NCBI GenBank assembly: GCA_018697195.1
Contig: CM031858.1
Location: forward strand, 90,249,473 to 90,313,472
Source of the DNA: Certhia americana
Taxonomy: Eukaryota; Chordata; Aves; Passeriformes; Certhiidae
Direction: 5' to 3'
DNA length: 64,000 nt
Part shown: in pieces, positions 1 to 12,632 of the stretch
Position numbering within the stretch: the stretch's first letter is position 1
Layout of the letters: each line of letters starts with the position of its first letter
Notes under the pieces: model-generated
Databases searched by the model: none
Told to the model about the DNA's origin: nothing
Seen by the model: the letters and a program-made list of their open reading frames with translations, nothing else
Position numbers and translations under genes: made by a program

Positions 1-1424
1 TTGATTCCCTCTAGCACTGGAGGGGATCATTCAATCCTTGCTTGAGCTGGATAACCAGGACTATTCTTTGTCTCTGCTTCCTCTGATGAATCTGTTTTCC
101 AGACTCATGAATCTCCTACAACTCTACTGTACCCCTCCATAACAGTCCAACAGCAAACACCCTTTGATTCATGCATATCTTGCCCCCTGCTTGCCAGCAG
201 TCAAGGCAATCCTCTCTCCCCATTAAGAAAGGCTAGAAACCAGCACAGCTCATGGACTTCCTGCCTACTCTTGAAGCTAATGATGCCAGAACATTAAAGC
301 AAGGAATGAAAGGAAGCCCTGATCTTACTGACAGGAGCACATATATAGTGTAGGAAAGGGAGTTCCTGCATGTCTGTCTGATTGCTTTACACATGCTCAT
401 GATTCCTTCACAGTACGCTAAATGAGGGAAGTAGATCACTTCCATGAGTAATAGTACTATAGGCACCGTTATATCTGCAAAATTTTTCCATCATTCTATG
501 TGAAATTTCACTATTGTAGGCCATGTCCAAAATGTCTGAGGCTATTAGCAAAAGTAAAAGCATAGGGGAAAGGGATGATCATGATATGAAGCAGCTTCTA
601 AAATCTGACAGACTGACTATGCTATGATGCTTCACACTCATATAAGACTGAAAAATAGATAAGAAGGACTATCTTTCAATGCAGAACCCACAGAACATCT
701 GAAAAAAATTATCCCGCAGCTAGTGAAAAATGCCAGAATTGATTCTGCACACTCATCATAGTTAAACTGTTAAACACATCTCAAATCTTGAAGTGAAAAT
801 CAGTTTAAGGATGCAAATTCATAGATGATAGATTCTCTGTGACGAGAGTCTGGGGGAGACCTCTGATTCAGAAAGTCTTTGCCCATCTGATTACAGAGTC
901 ATATAGAAAGAGAAGGATCTCTCTCAAAATACCCAGTTCCTTTCCACCACTCCACCATGTGCAGAAAGAATATTGTAATATCTGTCCCTGTAGTGCTGCC
1001 TGTCTCTTGTTCTTACACTCTTAAAAGCCCATTCACCTACTGACAGCAAAAAGCCTTCTCACCTGGGTGAAGGAAACCCATGTTCTGACATCCAGAAGTA
1101 TCTTCTACTCTCATTTGGGTATTTAAATATAAGACATAGCAGGAGAAAATTCACTGGGAATTTCCAGCCTGGATTCAAACACCAAGGACTTGTTATAAAT
1201 CATTGTCATTGTAGTGCAAATAACAACTATCCAGCAAACTTCTGAGCTCTAATTGCTTGAAAATAAATTTGATCTTTTCAGTTAACAGTTGAAGAATAAT
1301 GTTCACAGAGATTCAGAACAATAATAAAAGAGTCAGAAAGAAAAAACTGTCTAGTTCTTATTCTAATTTTAAAAAAGAGGTTTACACACACAATTAGACC
1401 TTCATGTGAACACCTGAGCAATGT
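1..1424. other. Non-coding, no recognisable feature
   Basis: AT-rich single-copy-looking sequence. Open frames on both strands are under 80 codons, overlap each other and show no recognisable domain. I see no repeat family, no CpG-rich promoter and no RNA gene. Confidence 0.6.
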
Positions 1425-1512
1425 ATGTTGTCTCTGCCTTGGAGCAGAAAGTTGGAATTGATGGCCTCCAGAGGTCTTGTCCAACTTAATTCCTCAATTC
1501 TGTGGTTCTGTT
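1425..1512 (+). mobile_element. CR1 LINE fragment, 3' end only
   Basis: This is the last stretch of a chicken-repeat-1 (CR1) non-LTR retrotransposon. The string around 1450-1490 (GTTGGAATTGATGGCCTCC, then AGAGGTC and CCAACTT) matches the CR1 3' untranslated signature 'ggttggactagatgacctctagaggtcccttccaac'. It is followed by a degenerate ATTCTGTGGTTCTGT tail. Only about 90 bases survive, as is usual for 5'-truncated CR1 insertions. The copy is diverged and has no coding capacity. Confidence 0.7.
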
Positions 1513-2689
1513 CTCACAAAGTTCTCACAAATCTGTACTCCAAACATCCTGCAACCTGCTCCTTTTGCTAGCACCAGATTCGCAGTGCATTCTTTCTTCA
1601 CCAATCATTCACTTCAGTCCTTTGTGTTTGTCAGACAACTCCATTCCTAGAGCTGCACAGGCATTTGAAAGCAAATATTCACAACTGTCATGTTGTCCAT
1701 ATTTCTCCACCTGCAAGGAGGCAATTAATTCAATAAACAATAGACAACTAAGCAAAATCCATGACCAAAAGGAGAAATATATCCAGGAGCCATGAGGTCC
1801 AAACTGAGTAAAAATTTCCTATAGATGTTGTTCAGAGAAGAGGTTAGAGAAATCTGCATTTTTGGACATCTCTGTCTCACTGTGTTACTTGGAGAATTAT
1901 CCCATTTGTGGTTAATCTGAAGGAAGCTGGTAAGAAAATGAGGATCATATAACACCAATACTTCATTCCAGAGAGAGAACATGAACCTCACTTGTTTTCC
2001 TGAAATATTCTCTTTGCCAAGACAGCTGGAGGGTCGCTCCACCTGTGTGTGGGAGCAGGAAATCAGGGGAAGAAAAAAGAAGAAAAGAAAATTTGAAGCA
2101 GTAAAAATGAACTTTCAAGGTGCAGAAATCTCTATCTTGCAAAATTCAATGAAGGTTTATACTTGTAACAAACTTATTGAAGAAGTGTAATAAAATGTAG
2201 TTCTGTAACCACAAAAATATCTTGATCATGCCTGTATGAAGCTATTCTCTCTCAACATTCTTCTGTTCAGAAAGCAGAGGTTCTGACAGGGATAGTCACA
2301 CATACACATCCTTTTGTACTGGCAGATGTTTTGATTTTATGAACTACCTACGCACAAAACATCTCACATACAACTTGCTTGTCTTGCACCTGAGCCAGTG
2401 AGATGACCAAATGGTAAGAGAGGGCATTGCCTGCTGTGCTTAAGTTCTCAGGAGAGGGAAGTGATTAGCTTAGTCCTGTAACAACCACTTAAGTGCAGCC
2501 TCTAATCCCTGCTAGGGCCAGTAGTTCATGTTGCCTCATAAAAGGACATTCCGTAGTGACCCAAAGACCCACAATAATGAAGAGTTTGTCTGGTTTCCGT
2601 GTCAGGCCATTGATTTTTGCTATGCCTTTCACCGCCAGACTAAAGAGCTCACTTGGCCCCGTTCCCTATTTCTCTTCATGAATGATACA
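1513..2689. other. Non-coding, no recognisable feature
   Basis: Short overlapping open frames on opposite strands (105 codons at most) give no recognisable protein. A purine-rich run lies near 2065-2095. The stretch 2490-2689 is somewhat richer in GC and could be an unrecognised extension of the old CR1-like piece that follows, but I cannot align it from memory. Confidence 0.5.
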
Positions 2690-2975
2690 TTGTAATCAAG
2701 TCACCTCTCAACCTTCTCTTTCATTAGCAATAAAATTATTTTTGCAAGTCTTTTCTGAATCATCTCCAATTTCAACACTCTTCAAAAAATTGACGCTTTT
2801 GTGCAGTATGCAGGATTTAAATAGGAGGTTTAAGCAGTGTCAGATGCAAACAATTTCTTGTGTTACTTGCTCTTCACCTGTTCACACAGACTACAACATT
2901 AACCCTTTTTTCCCCAGCAATACACTGGAGTCCACATTGAGTGACATCTATACTACAAGTTCTTGCTGAAGGTCA
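2690..2975 (-). mobile_element. Ancient CR1/L3-like LINE fragment, reversed
   Basis: Read on the plus strand, the phrases near 2698-2730 (CACCTCTCAACCTTCTCTTT), 2745-2770 (TTTTCTGAATCATCTCCAA) and 2895-2945 (CATTAACCCTTTTTTCCCC, then a GAG/CACACTGG-like stretch) follow, in order, the reverse complement of the 3' coding region of old CR1/L3 elements. The gaps and mismatches are large, so this is a much older copy than the others in the window. Nothing translates across it. The subfamily is uncertain; a repeat-library alignment would settle it. Confidence 0.55.
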
Positions 2976-4824
2976 GGATTGTTGCTTTCCAGAGCATAGT
3001 ACCTATTTTTCTGTGGAAGATCAGTAGAAGCACAGCAGTAAATTGAAATGCATTGGAACCTCTTCTGATGAGGGTAACTCAGCTTTTTCTTTCCCAATTA
3101 TTGTATTGTTTTGTTTGCTAAATTAATTAAAACAAATAAACAAACAAACAAAACACCCAAACCAAACCAAAAAAAAGTTGCATTTATCTTATAAAAAGTG
3201 CTGAAAAGCTGCTAATTTGGTTCTAGGAATTCAAAGCTTTGAGCTGCCCTCACTACAGCACAGTCAAGAAAAAGGGTACATTTGAGGGGCACATTTCAAG
3301 TTCCATAAGGATGTGGAAACTCCCATGATCCAAAAGAATGCTCATTCTTCTAGATGAAAGAAGACTAGATTTCAAAGAACCCACAGTGAATGTCTCACCT
3401 ATTTCTGTTTGGTGCAGAGAACCTAAAGCAGCCTTCACAGCCCAGTCCTCCTCACAGCCAGCTGTGATGTGAGTGTTCACTCACATTGTGTGTGGTGCTG
3501 CTTGGTGGCCTTGAAGCTGTGGGTGAGGGTGAGGACTTGCACTGGGATGTGCTTTACAAAATACTCTCTGCTTATAGGAAATCCATTGTACTGTAGATTG
3601 ATTTACTTCTAAGGAATTATATATTTTTTAATGTGAAACATGAAATTAAGAGTTGGATTTAGGCATAAAGAGGGAGCTAAAGAATAAACTGCTATTTATA
3701 TTTTATTCCCTAAACAAATGTAGTGGATTTATTATTGATTTTGAAGAATTCTTGGCTATTTTTATCAATTAGTTACTCTTATCTCACATAAGTTAATTAC
3801 CTGTAAGTGGACTGCTGTGACCATTAATAGCTTCACATGTGCAGTCTATGGCCAACAAATAATGACAATGGCAATAAGCTTTGCTGCTCAACTGTTTTCT
3901 AAACCTTCTGTGGCAATGCTAAGGATTTTGATTATATTTTGGAGTCAGTAATTAGAGCAGGTTTTCCATTTACTTTGATTTGGACTGATCATACCACACA
4001 TGATTTCAGAAAAAGAGTTAGTAAAGTGAATGCCAAAGAAGTTGTCACAGTTCTGGCCCCTTTTACTAAATGCACAAGTGAAACAAACAGTTACAATGAA
4101 GCTGCTTTGATTTAATTTACAGTAAACATAAACACTTAAACCAGAAAAATGTTGTGTCAAGTAGATAATCGGCTGCTGCTTATTGCTTGTTTCAATGTAA
4201 CAGAAGGAAAAAAAAAATAGAAAAAAGATAGAGTGGGTGGGATTGGATTTTTTTCCCTCTTGCATAATCCAGTTGCTATATGTAACAGCATGCAATGGAT
4301 CAGGATGTGATTAGCAAGACTCATAGTGTGTTCACATCAGGAAACATTTGTTAGCTTTCTAAAAGGAACTGTGTATTTCTATTTTTATTAAGTTTGTGAT
4401 TAAGTAGTATTAGGCATAGGAGATTGACTATTATTATAGTTTCCAAATTCCAAACCCCACTCTTTTTCTTTTTTCCCCTGATAATGAATAGCGTACTTAT
4501 GCCTAATGCTTCATATTTGCACAGTTTAACAAGCTCTCACAACTGTCACTTTGTGCTATCTTCTTTATTAAAAAGATACAGGATCTGAAAAACAATGCTC
4601 AAAGAAAGTAGTTTTAATCTTGAATGTCTGCAACTATATGTTTCACTCACTCTTTGGCTCTTAAATATGTGATCTGCCTTTTTTCAAAGGTTTGGACTTG
4701 TCCATTTTGATAAGGAAGTCAGTGGGACATGAGAATACCCAGAACTTTGGGTACCAAGAAATTATGGCATTCATACAGGTAAATGATAGATTTGGATATG
4801 TAACTTTCAGAACTTGTTTTTACT

Positions 4825-4826
<2 letters not shown>
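2976..4826. other. Non-coding AT-rich sequence with an (AAAC)n run
   Basis: No gene is visible. Positions 3130-3176 are an A-rich (AAAC/AAACC)n low-complexity run. The 116-codon minus-strand frame at 3945-4295 is rich in Phe and Ser because it crosses A-rich plus-strand sequence, and it resembles no known protein. Confidence 0.55.

Positions 4827-4856
<30 letters not shown>
4827..4856. repeat. Poly(T) tract, 30 bases
   Basis: Uninterrupted T homopolymer. A reversed retrocopy with a poly(A) tail would sit to its right, but 4857-5000 shows no coding remnant, so I call it only a homopolymer. A second, shorter T tract lies at 5002-5016. Confidence 0.9.
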
Positions 4857-6305
4857 CTCAAATGTCTTGCTTCAGGGAGGGATAAATCACTAATTTAGGG
4901 GCCATGAATTGCACTCTTCATGCCCTTTGCTTTGAGTATTGACTTCACAAATACTTGGCTGATTATTTTAACACTCATGTCCAAGTGCCATGGCATTTTT
5001 CTTTTTTTTTTTTTTTCTTACTGCATTCATTTGAATTGTTGTCATGGGTTTGGGGGGGACGACACATTGGACAGTGCTTTTCTGCAGATGAAGAATTTCT
5101 CTTTCTGCTACAAAGGCAAAACAGCCTCTAAATAAGAAACTGGCATTAAGCTGATTCTTGCAGAAATCCTGTTGTCATGTTGTCCAACAAATGAGTAGAT
5201 ATAAATTACAAGGAATAGGTTTGATATTGCTTTCATTAATGAAAAGTTATGGCATCAAATCAAAAGTTACTGGAATCAATCTAAACTATTGTTTAACTCT
5301 CAATCAAATTAAGTTCAACAAAGTATAATTAATTATTAATTATATGATTGTGGATGTGGTTTCAACCTGACTGGGAAAAAAAAAAAAAAAAGATCCCAAA
5401 CAAAGTGAAAGTAAAGGTTTTCAAGCTCTGCAGTTCCAGGCAGTCATGGAACCCTTTTTCCCATTCAAGTGGCTGAAGTCTAGGGCAGGGTCTGTTTCAG
5501 TGCTCCCTCTGCTGCCCTGCTCCTGGCTGAGGCAGTGGGATGAGATCTGCCCTGATGGCAGAGACCTGGGAAAACTCTCAGTAGTCCTGGCTCCAGTCTC
5601 ACAGAGAGCCCACCAGGCATCCTTACTGGTATTTCTAAAGGAAAAATGAGTATTTAGCAAACTGCAGTGCTGTTTGCTATACTAAGGGATGAATCACTTA
5701 AAATGCTCACAGATTTCTTAAATAAGAGCAACAGGGAAGCAGGGATAGGAAATATTACTTCTTCTTGAAATGGTTAGTCTTTCCACAGGCTGAGAACAGA
5801 ATAGGTAAATGATCAGTCTTTTGTACTCTTCTAACAGAGGGAGACCTCTAAGCAGATCTCTAGGCTGTCCATGTAGAATTGTGGGGAGTGATTCTCTAAG
5901 GAAGTTAACAGATCATTATATGGAATGTATATTCCTAATATGTCTGAATAAACTTTTCATAAATGCATCATGTAGCTCAATATTTTGTATTAACAAGTGC
6001 AAAAGCACTAAATATTTCAAAAATTAAGTTGGTTTATTGGCTTATGCAGACTGGATAAGTATTTGAATCTTGGCTCATTAATTCTCTGCAGAACAGCATT
6101 TTATACCCTGTGTGTAATAACAAAAAAATCTCTTGATTTTTAAGAGTTTTTGTTCTCAATTCGCTTCTGCCTTTGGATAAAATCAAGGAATTTCTGAAGA
6201 TATATGAAAAAAAATAAATTTGCAATTAATCTTTGGTTTCCATATTTAAACTTTACAATAAGTTTACTCATGAGCAAGAGAAAAGGTTCAGGAAGATGGC
6301 TAAAA
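4857..6305. other. Non-coding; GC-richer patch at 5430-5640
   Basis: No gene is recognised. A patch at about 5430-5640 is clearly richer in GC than its surroundings and is open on both strands (67 and 79 codons), but neither translation is recognisable. A 15-base poly(A) begins near 5379. The patch could be an ancient repeat. Confidence 0.5.

Positions 6306-6347
<42 letters not shown>
6306..6347. repeat. (TG)n(TA)n dinucleotide microsatellite
   Basis: A short TGTGTGTG run passes directly into about 16 copies of TA. Degenerate TA/TG/CA sequence continues to about 6420. The perfect TA core is likely to vary in length between individuals and can form a cruciform. Confidence 0.95.
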
Positions 6348-6348
<1 letters not shown>

Positions 6349-6930
6349 ATGCTCTATTTTATAGCTAATTACATGGAAGTATATACACATGTATATATGC
6401 ATGTGTGTGAGATATAGATATGCATTTCATATTTTTAATGACTCATATAATTTGGATTTCTTTCCTTCATTGATATTTACTGTGCTTGTGAACCTGCACA
6501 ACTGCTATACACTCTGCAACGGATAACACAGAACACAACTCTGCTCTTACATATCAGTGCTATTCTTTTTCTTTTTTTTTTTTTTTTTCCATTCCTCTTT
6601 TTTAATTCCACAAAGAATGCTGCCTTCAGTCAAAACCTTTAATCCTCGTGTCCTATAGCGTTTATGGCAAGAAGTGAGGTCTATTTAGAAAGGCATTTCA
6701 ATTTCCCCTCAGGCCAAAAGAAAAACATGTTATTTCTAATGCCAGCACTGTGGCCTCATATGCTAGGAAACTAGTGACATTTTGACATAGTCAGGGACAG
6801 TTCTGAATTACGTGGTGCTGCTGTTCATAACATAAACTCGCGCTTAAGCACTTAGAGAGCCTTCTCTATATCTGTAACCTTGTTTCTTTGCCAGACAAGT
6901 GACTGTCTGCAGGGAATGCAGCAACACTGA
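6348..6930. other. Non-coding; poly(T) near 6571-6588
   Basis: AT-rich, no gene seen. A T-rich run sits near 6565-6590. At 6880-6894 a pyrimidine tract followed by CAG looks like a splice acceptor, but the frame that continues into the open frame at 6931 meets a TGA at 6928-6930, so it does not support an exon. Confidence 0.5.
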
Positions 6931-7476
6931 TGTAGTATTCAAGCTAGGCTGCACAATGTGTTTTCTGGGTTACCCCATTGCTATGCACCAGCACTGGCCA
7001 ACTTCATCATCCGAGCAGTCCAAATGCAGCTGCCGTGCTGGGAATACATCACATACTGGCTCAAGGACTCAACTACCAACTGTAAGGCATTCAAGCCAAA
7101 AGTGGTCAGTAAGTGCTGCACTGTGGTGGTCACCTTGCAACCCAAAAAAATGCCTGGCCAGGCCTGGCCTGCCCCCAAGCTCAGAGGGAAAGACTGTGTG
7201 AAGAAATACTGCCATGTTCTGGCCGTGAGGCTCACATTTCTCACCTCTTCTAGAGATTTTGTCTTACAGCAAATAAGAAAATTTTGGTGTGCAAGCTCGG
7301 GGAGGATTAAAATGCTGTTGAAGAACTTTCAGGTTCATCACTTTTCTGTAAATAATATAAAAAACATCTTAGTATGGATGCAGCGATGTATCCACAGATT
7401 GTGCCCCCCCTCTTCCATTGGCTATATCTACTGCTACCAGTGTGCTGCTTCCTCTTTACACGTGCCTCAGCTGTAG
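6931..7476 (+). other. Unexplained open frame, probably not a gene
   Basis: This frame has no stop from 6931 to the TAG at 7474-7476. It is the longest open frame in the window. The first ATG in frame is at 7024, giving about 150 residues; the upstream start at 6958 is GTG. The predicted protein is rich in Cys, Trp and Lys with no domain or signal that I recognise. The first half (6940-7250) is richer in GC than its surroundings, and both the +1 and the antisense frames are also open there. That pattern fits low stop-codon density from composition rather than selection on one frame. I would not annotate a CDS. A degenerate single-exon retrocopy is the main alternative. Confidence 0.15.
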
Positions 7477-10400
7477 AGTGTTCTCTTAATTTGTTGCTTT
7501 ATATTCTGACCTTGAAGTAATTTGGTGAATGAAAAAATGCCTTCCTTGATTTTCCCAGCTTTTGCTGTTCGAAATCTATGTACAACACTGGATCCCTATC
7601 CTGTTAGGATAGTTTGTTAGAAAACATAAATACCTCTCAGTATGTTTCAAGCATGTTGAATTTATACAGATATTGCATCTGGAAACCTTAATTACTCATT
7701 GCATCTCCTGGAGTACTTCACTGGGCTTTCATTTCCTAGGCAACACAAAATTTCTATAGCATCTCCTCTGTATTCTAAAGCAAGAATGGACTACACAGTC
7801 TGTAGGACTGCATCTTGAAATTTCCTAATCTTAATCTTAATATTTTATTTTAGTGAAAAAATATAGCAGCAAATCACACAGTAGATCTAACAGACTTCAC
7901 AGTTCATTGGACACCTTTAAGGACCAGGGCAATTGTCTAAGCAGTCACCAGGAAGATACAATGCTTTGATATTGTAAATGAAATCTCATCTTTGAACAGG
8001 ATAAATTTCTTCAAAATATATTATAGTAAACACCAGTTCCTCTACTAAAATGGTGTTGCAGCCAAGGCAGCCAAGAGCAGTTCCTCACTGCAAACAAACT
8101 ACAATAAATGCAGAGAGAGTGAATTGAGATAAGGAAGTTTTTCTCTATGAACAAAGCTCTTGGATTACTTGCATGACCTGATAATTGTGGGAAGTAAATT
8201 CCACTTTATGGCAGGAGTAAAGATTCTAGTTAGTTTTGCTTGGGTTTCTGTTTGTTTGTTTCTTTGCCACTTTGCTCTGATTTTGATGAAAAGTAATAAA
8301 ACTGTGTAGTAATGGAGGATGATTATTTATATTCTGTAGGAAATGGGTATACACACAAAAAAAAAAAAAAAAAATAGCAAGGCTGGCAAAGCTAAAATGA
8401 CCATATTATTATATAGGTTTAAATGGTGTGCTTCCATAGGTACATATGATTTATATGGTATTTATGTGGGTTTTTTTTTTTCCTTCTCCTTGATATAATT
8501 TTGATAATAATTTCAGATATTTTAAAAATAATTCTGAAATATAACTATTTCATATGATGTTTTGATGAGATTAGACTAAATTACAGTATTTCAAATGTAC
8601 CAAAGTATCTCCAAATTTGCTGTTGTTTTAGTCAAAATATATCATTGACTAAAAGAAATTCCTTGAAATTATTGCCCTCTTCTCGACTTGGTGTCTCAGT
8701 AGAAAATGTTATTTGATTGCTATGCAATGCAATTTTTTCTCTTTTTATATGAAGAGTCTTGTTATCAAAAAGTCTAGACATAATCATTTGATAGGGTTTT
8801 TTTTTCCCCTATATGCATAGGAGAGAGATGATACACCAAGTTTGCCCCCCCATTAAAAAAAAAAATTAATTTCAGGGGGTTCAATCACTTTAATTTTTTT
8901 AATACGGAAGTACCATAATTCAGCTTTGTATTTTATAAAAATGCTTGTATTAAGCATTGTAATATTTTTCCTTTACAGGTAACTTTAAATATGTACTTCA
9001 AACCTCACTTTCAGAAGTTGTCAGCTTTAACATGTGCAATGCTTTATAAGAAGGGAAAATAAAACCCATTTTATGCTTAAGCAAAGTTTTGAAAACTTTT
9101 AGAGATGTGTCAAGATGTAAAGTGGCAAAAGCAGAGAATTTCCCTGAGGTAGTTTCCAGTGACTGAATGAACTTTTCTATAAAAAGTGCATCTGTATTCT
9201 GAAAGAGGCACATGAACTGGCTGGTAAATGTCAGAACTGTAAAATCCCTTATACAACAACCAATTACAAGTTCTTTAATTACTCGTTTGTGCTCCAGAAA
9301 GGGTGGATTTATGCTTCCTTAAAACCATAATTATCTTGTCTTCATTCCTGACAGTAAGTATATTGTGTAATATGAGCTCACACTGTGGGAATATGAACAT
9401 GCAACTTTCTGGCTTATGACTTATATAGTAAATGAAGTATGTTTTCCTCATTAAAATAACAAGAACTTTAATCACATGCATTGCTATCTAGGCCACTTAG
9501 ACTAGAAAAGGAATTATGCTAACTTGGATTTTTACTGCAAAGACACATAGATGACCTTATAGTCCAAAAAGACTTGACTACCTTCTGCCTGCTTTCTAAA
9601 CCACAGTCAGAGATTTATTTTTCTCCTTCTAGGGCACAATTATGAGGTTTATCCAGGGGCAGTTCAAAACAAATCATAAGGGGTTTCTTGATTTCCTTTG
9701 GAAGAAATAACAAAGTGACCATTCTCATAAATTTACAATTACAGTAAATGATTTCTCACATAACTTATTATCAAGATAAATATCTCACGTTCATGGTTAT
9801 TTACTCATCAAAATCAAGAGTTTTTATCAGTATATGCTGTCATTAGCAGAAATGGCATTTCCAGAGGTTTATGAAGGGGAAATCAAGTTTAAGCATCTAC
9901 CATCAAGTATTATATTCTAAAAAGGGATGAAGCACATATATGAGATTAGTATGAAAATTCTAGCTTTAATAAAGGTAATATTAATATTTAGAAAACTGAC
10001 TTTTAAAGAGGGGGAAATGAGGGTAGGTTGTTTCTTTCTTCTTTTTGTTTACTGCAAAACCATATTTCAGAATAATGATGACATTCTTGACAGTACTTGA
10101 GTGTGTTTATATCTTAAATCCTGATCTTTTCCTTGCTTTTGTAGCCAGCCAAGGAATTTAAGCATAAATTTATTAAAGAACATAAAATTCAGAATAATTA
10201 CCATTTCAGAGGACTCAAAACAAACCCATCCTCTCTCTTCCTTAAATTCTTACTTTAAAAAAATCATTTAAATAAAAGTCAGAAGAAATGATGCTTTAAA
10301 ATGCAAAGAGAGGATCTCTTCACTGGTATTGTTTTTTTCATCACGTTTCACTTTTGAACAAAGGCCCTTGAGAAGGAGAGGGTAGGGAGTGCAGGGTTAT

Positions 10401-12601
10401 GGATGTCTGTGGCCTGTGAACTAAGGAAGAGGCTGGAGGGACTAGAAGAAGCATTGGTGTCAAGACAGAAAACTTACAGGGAAAGACTGAGAAATATACA
10501 ATGAGGCTTTGTTGCTTTCAAGTCAATGAAGTAATCTAACAGCTTTCAACAATCTTGCATAAAACAATGGCTCAGCACATCCGGCCTTCTCGTCGTCTTA
10601 AACCTCAGCAGGGAAAGCTGTCTCAGCTGCAGGATCTCTTCTGCTGAAAGAGGTTGCAAAACAGTTGCACAATTGTAAAACTGGGAGTCAGCAAAGGTGC
10701 TGCTTATGACTGGAGACAAGTTACTAAATAATAACATTTTCTTTGGTGCATATATTGGGTTTTGCACTGAGGATGACACAGCTTAGGTGTCATCAAAGTT
10801 GGGAAGCTTAACAAACCAGCTTGGTAGCTGAGCAAAGAGGCAGCTGAACGAGATGAGTATATGCAAACAGCTGAATGATAAGGACTATAATGAAAGGAGC
10901 TTAATACGGTATCTACCAGACTTCAGAATACAAGAGAATTTGCAACACTGAGCCATGCAGGGACAGGCAGGTTATCAAATAGAGAACAATTGTTCAGGTA
11001 ATTGTGGTAGCATTTGGCTAAATCTCATGAATATTCTGTTAAATACAGGTTTGCCTTGGTGGATGAGCTGCAGCCTGGTCTTTTTCAGAGCTCTTATGAA
11101 TGTCCGTGTTCATTGTTCTCTTGACAGATTAATTAATTATAGTGACTCTGACGATTATAGTTTTCTGTGTCTCCGGTACCATATTCCAGCCAAGAGTTAT
11201 CCCATGCTCTCATAATTCCTGTGCAAGCCTAGGAGGAAAGTAGCTATGAAATAGTGAGCAGGATTTTAGGTTCCCACCTAGTGAAGAAATTAGCAGATTT
11301 CTATTGGAGCCACTGTTGGTATAATTGCAGGAGTTTAGATAATGGTCAAGACAGTTTGGGAATGAGAAAAGAGTCAAGAGGAATATGCATTGTGATGATA
11401 ATTATACAGAAGTTTATGTCAATGCTAATAAAGGGGTCTGACCACCATCAGTCTGGTATGCCACTCCTTATACTGGAGAATTTACCATTAGCTTGCTTGC
11501 TGGCAATTACTACACAATGTAGCAGAAGAATATTCTATGTTTCAGAGACATTTTTATAAATTCTCATGGAAACATACTAGAATTTCATCGAACTTGTGAT
11601 GACTTCTAGTGAAGAAAAAATACATAAAAATGTATTTTAAAAAACTTGGAAATACAACATGTAGAATACTTAGTGGTGAAAATCATGCCAGTAGAGCGTG
11701 TGTGTTTTGCTTTCACCAAGTAGCCATAAGTTTTCCATTGGTGGCCACTCAGTTGACTAAAGTGAAATTTACAAAAAAAGCTCAAAATTGATACAAGCCA
11801 CTTCCTCTACAGTCCTTTGCTGTTCTTGGTGTGTTTGGGTATCTGAAAAGTAAAAATCTTTGGAAAAGGTATGTGCCAGGTGCAGCAGCACTCAAATTCA
11901 AAACATGATTGCAAAGTCAGAATCAATTCAGCTATTTAAGTAAGAACATGGCATACAGTTAATATGACTTCAGAGGAAAAATGTAAATAGGATTAAGAGA
12001 TGAAAAGCAGTAAGGAATGGAAATTGGAGGCCTGTGCTGGATACAGTAGGACTCAAAAAGGAAAGATGTTTCCATGTGAACAGTAGGAAATGGTTCATCT
12101 GCTGCAAAGTTATGACACTTACAAAACTCTATACTTTGCACTCCTATCTCATCATGTAATATATCCTCTGGGATATATCATACCAACACAAGTATTTCAA
12201 TGTGCCAAAAATGAGCTTGGTGTGGACTAATTCCCTCACCTACATCCCCATGAAGCTTTAGAAAGAAGCACTTATGGAACTGGTATGTGAACTGCCCTGA
12301 TGAAGTATTTAAGATAATTTTACAAAGCAGTTGGAAGCATGCTCTGTCCTGAGGGCATCAGATCTTATGTGGCAGTGCTCACATAATTATACTAAGATGG
12401 ATTGCCATATCACTCCCTGGGCCTCTGCCTGGAATAAATCCCACATCCAGCTAGAGAAAGAAAAATGCGACTTGCAGGACTGGCATGAATCTTATTACAT
12501 CCCAGGACTCTAAAGAGAGACCCAAACCTTTCCAATCACTGATTTCTTTTAAGTGTCACTCAATTCTAGTCTCATCAGAAAATACAAGTGATACCCACAT
12601 G
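7477..12601. other. Non-coding AT-rich sequence, no feature recognised
   Basis: Five kilobases without a recognisable gene or repeat family. It has several homopolymers (A tract near 8357-8374, T tracts near 8471 and 8799). The slightly GC-richer patch 10370-10450 gives no recognisable product. The frames at 10955-11215 and 11254-11559 are unrelated to anything I know. A small hairpin at 12159-12178 has 8-base arms ATATATCC/GGATATAT. Confidence 0.55.

Positions 12602-12629
<28 letters not shown>
12602..12629. repeat. Poly(A) tract, 28 bases
   Basis: Pure A homopolymer. The preceding 200 bases do not read as the 3' end of a retrocopied gene, and I cannot find flanking target-site duplications, so there is no case for a processed pseudogene. 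Confidence 0.9.

Positions 12630-12632
<3 letters not shown>

Noticed and set aside
3945..4295. 116-codon minus-strand frame
   Set aside because: Its Phe run comes from an A-rich tract; no domain or gene context.
6880..6930. Splice acceptor plus exon into the 6931 open frame
   Set aside because: A TGA at 6928-6930 closes the frame between the acceptor-like site and the open frame, and no matching donor was found.
12602..12629. Poly(A) as the tail of a processed pseudogene
   Set aside because: No coding remnant upstream and no flanking target-site duplication found; the same holds for the tracts at 4827 and 32911.
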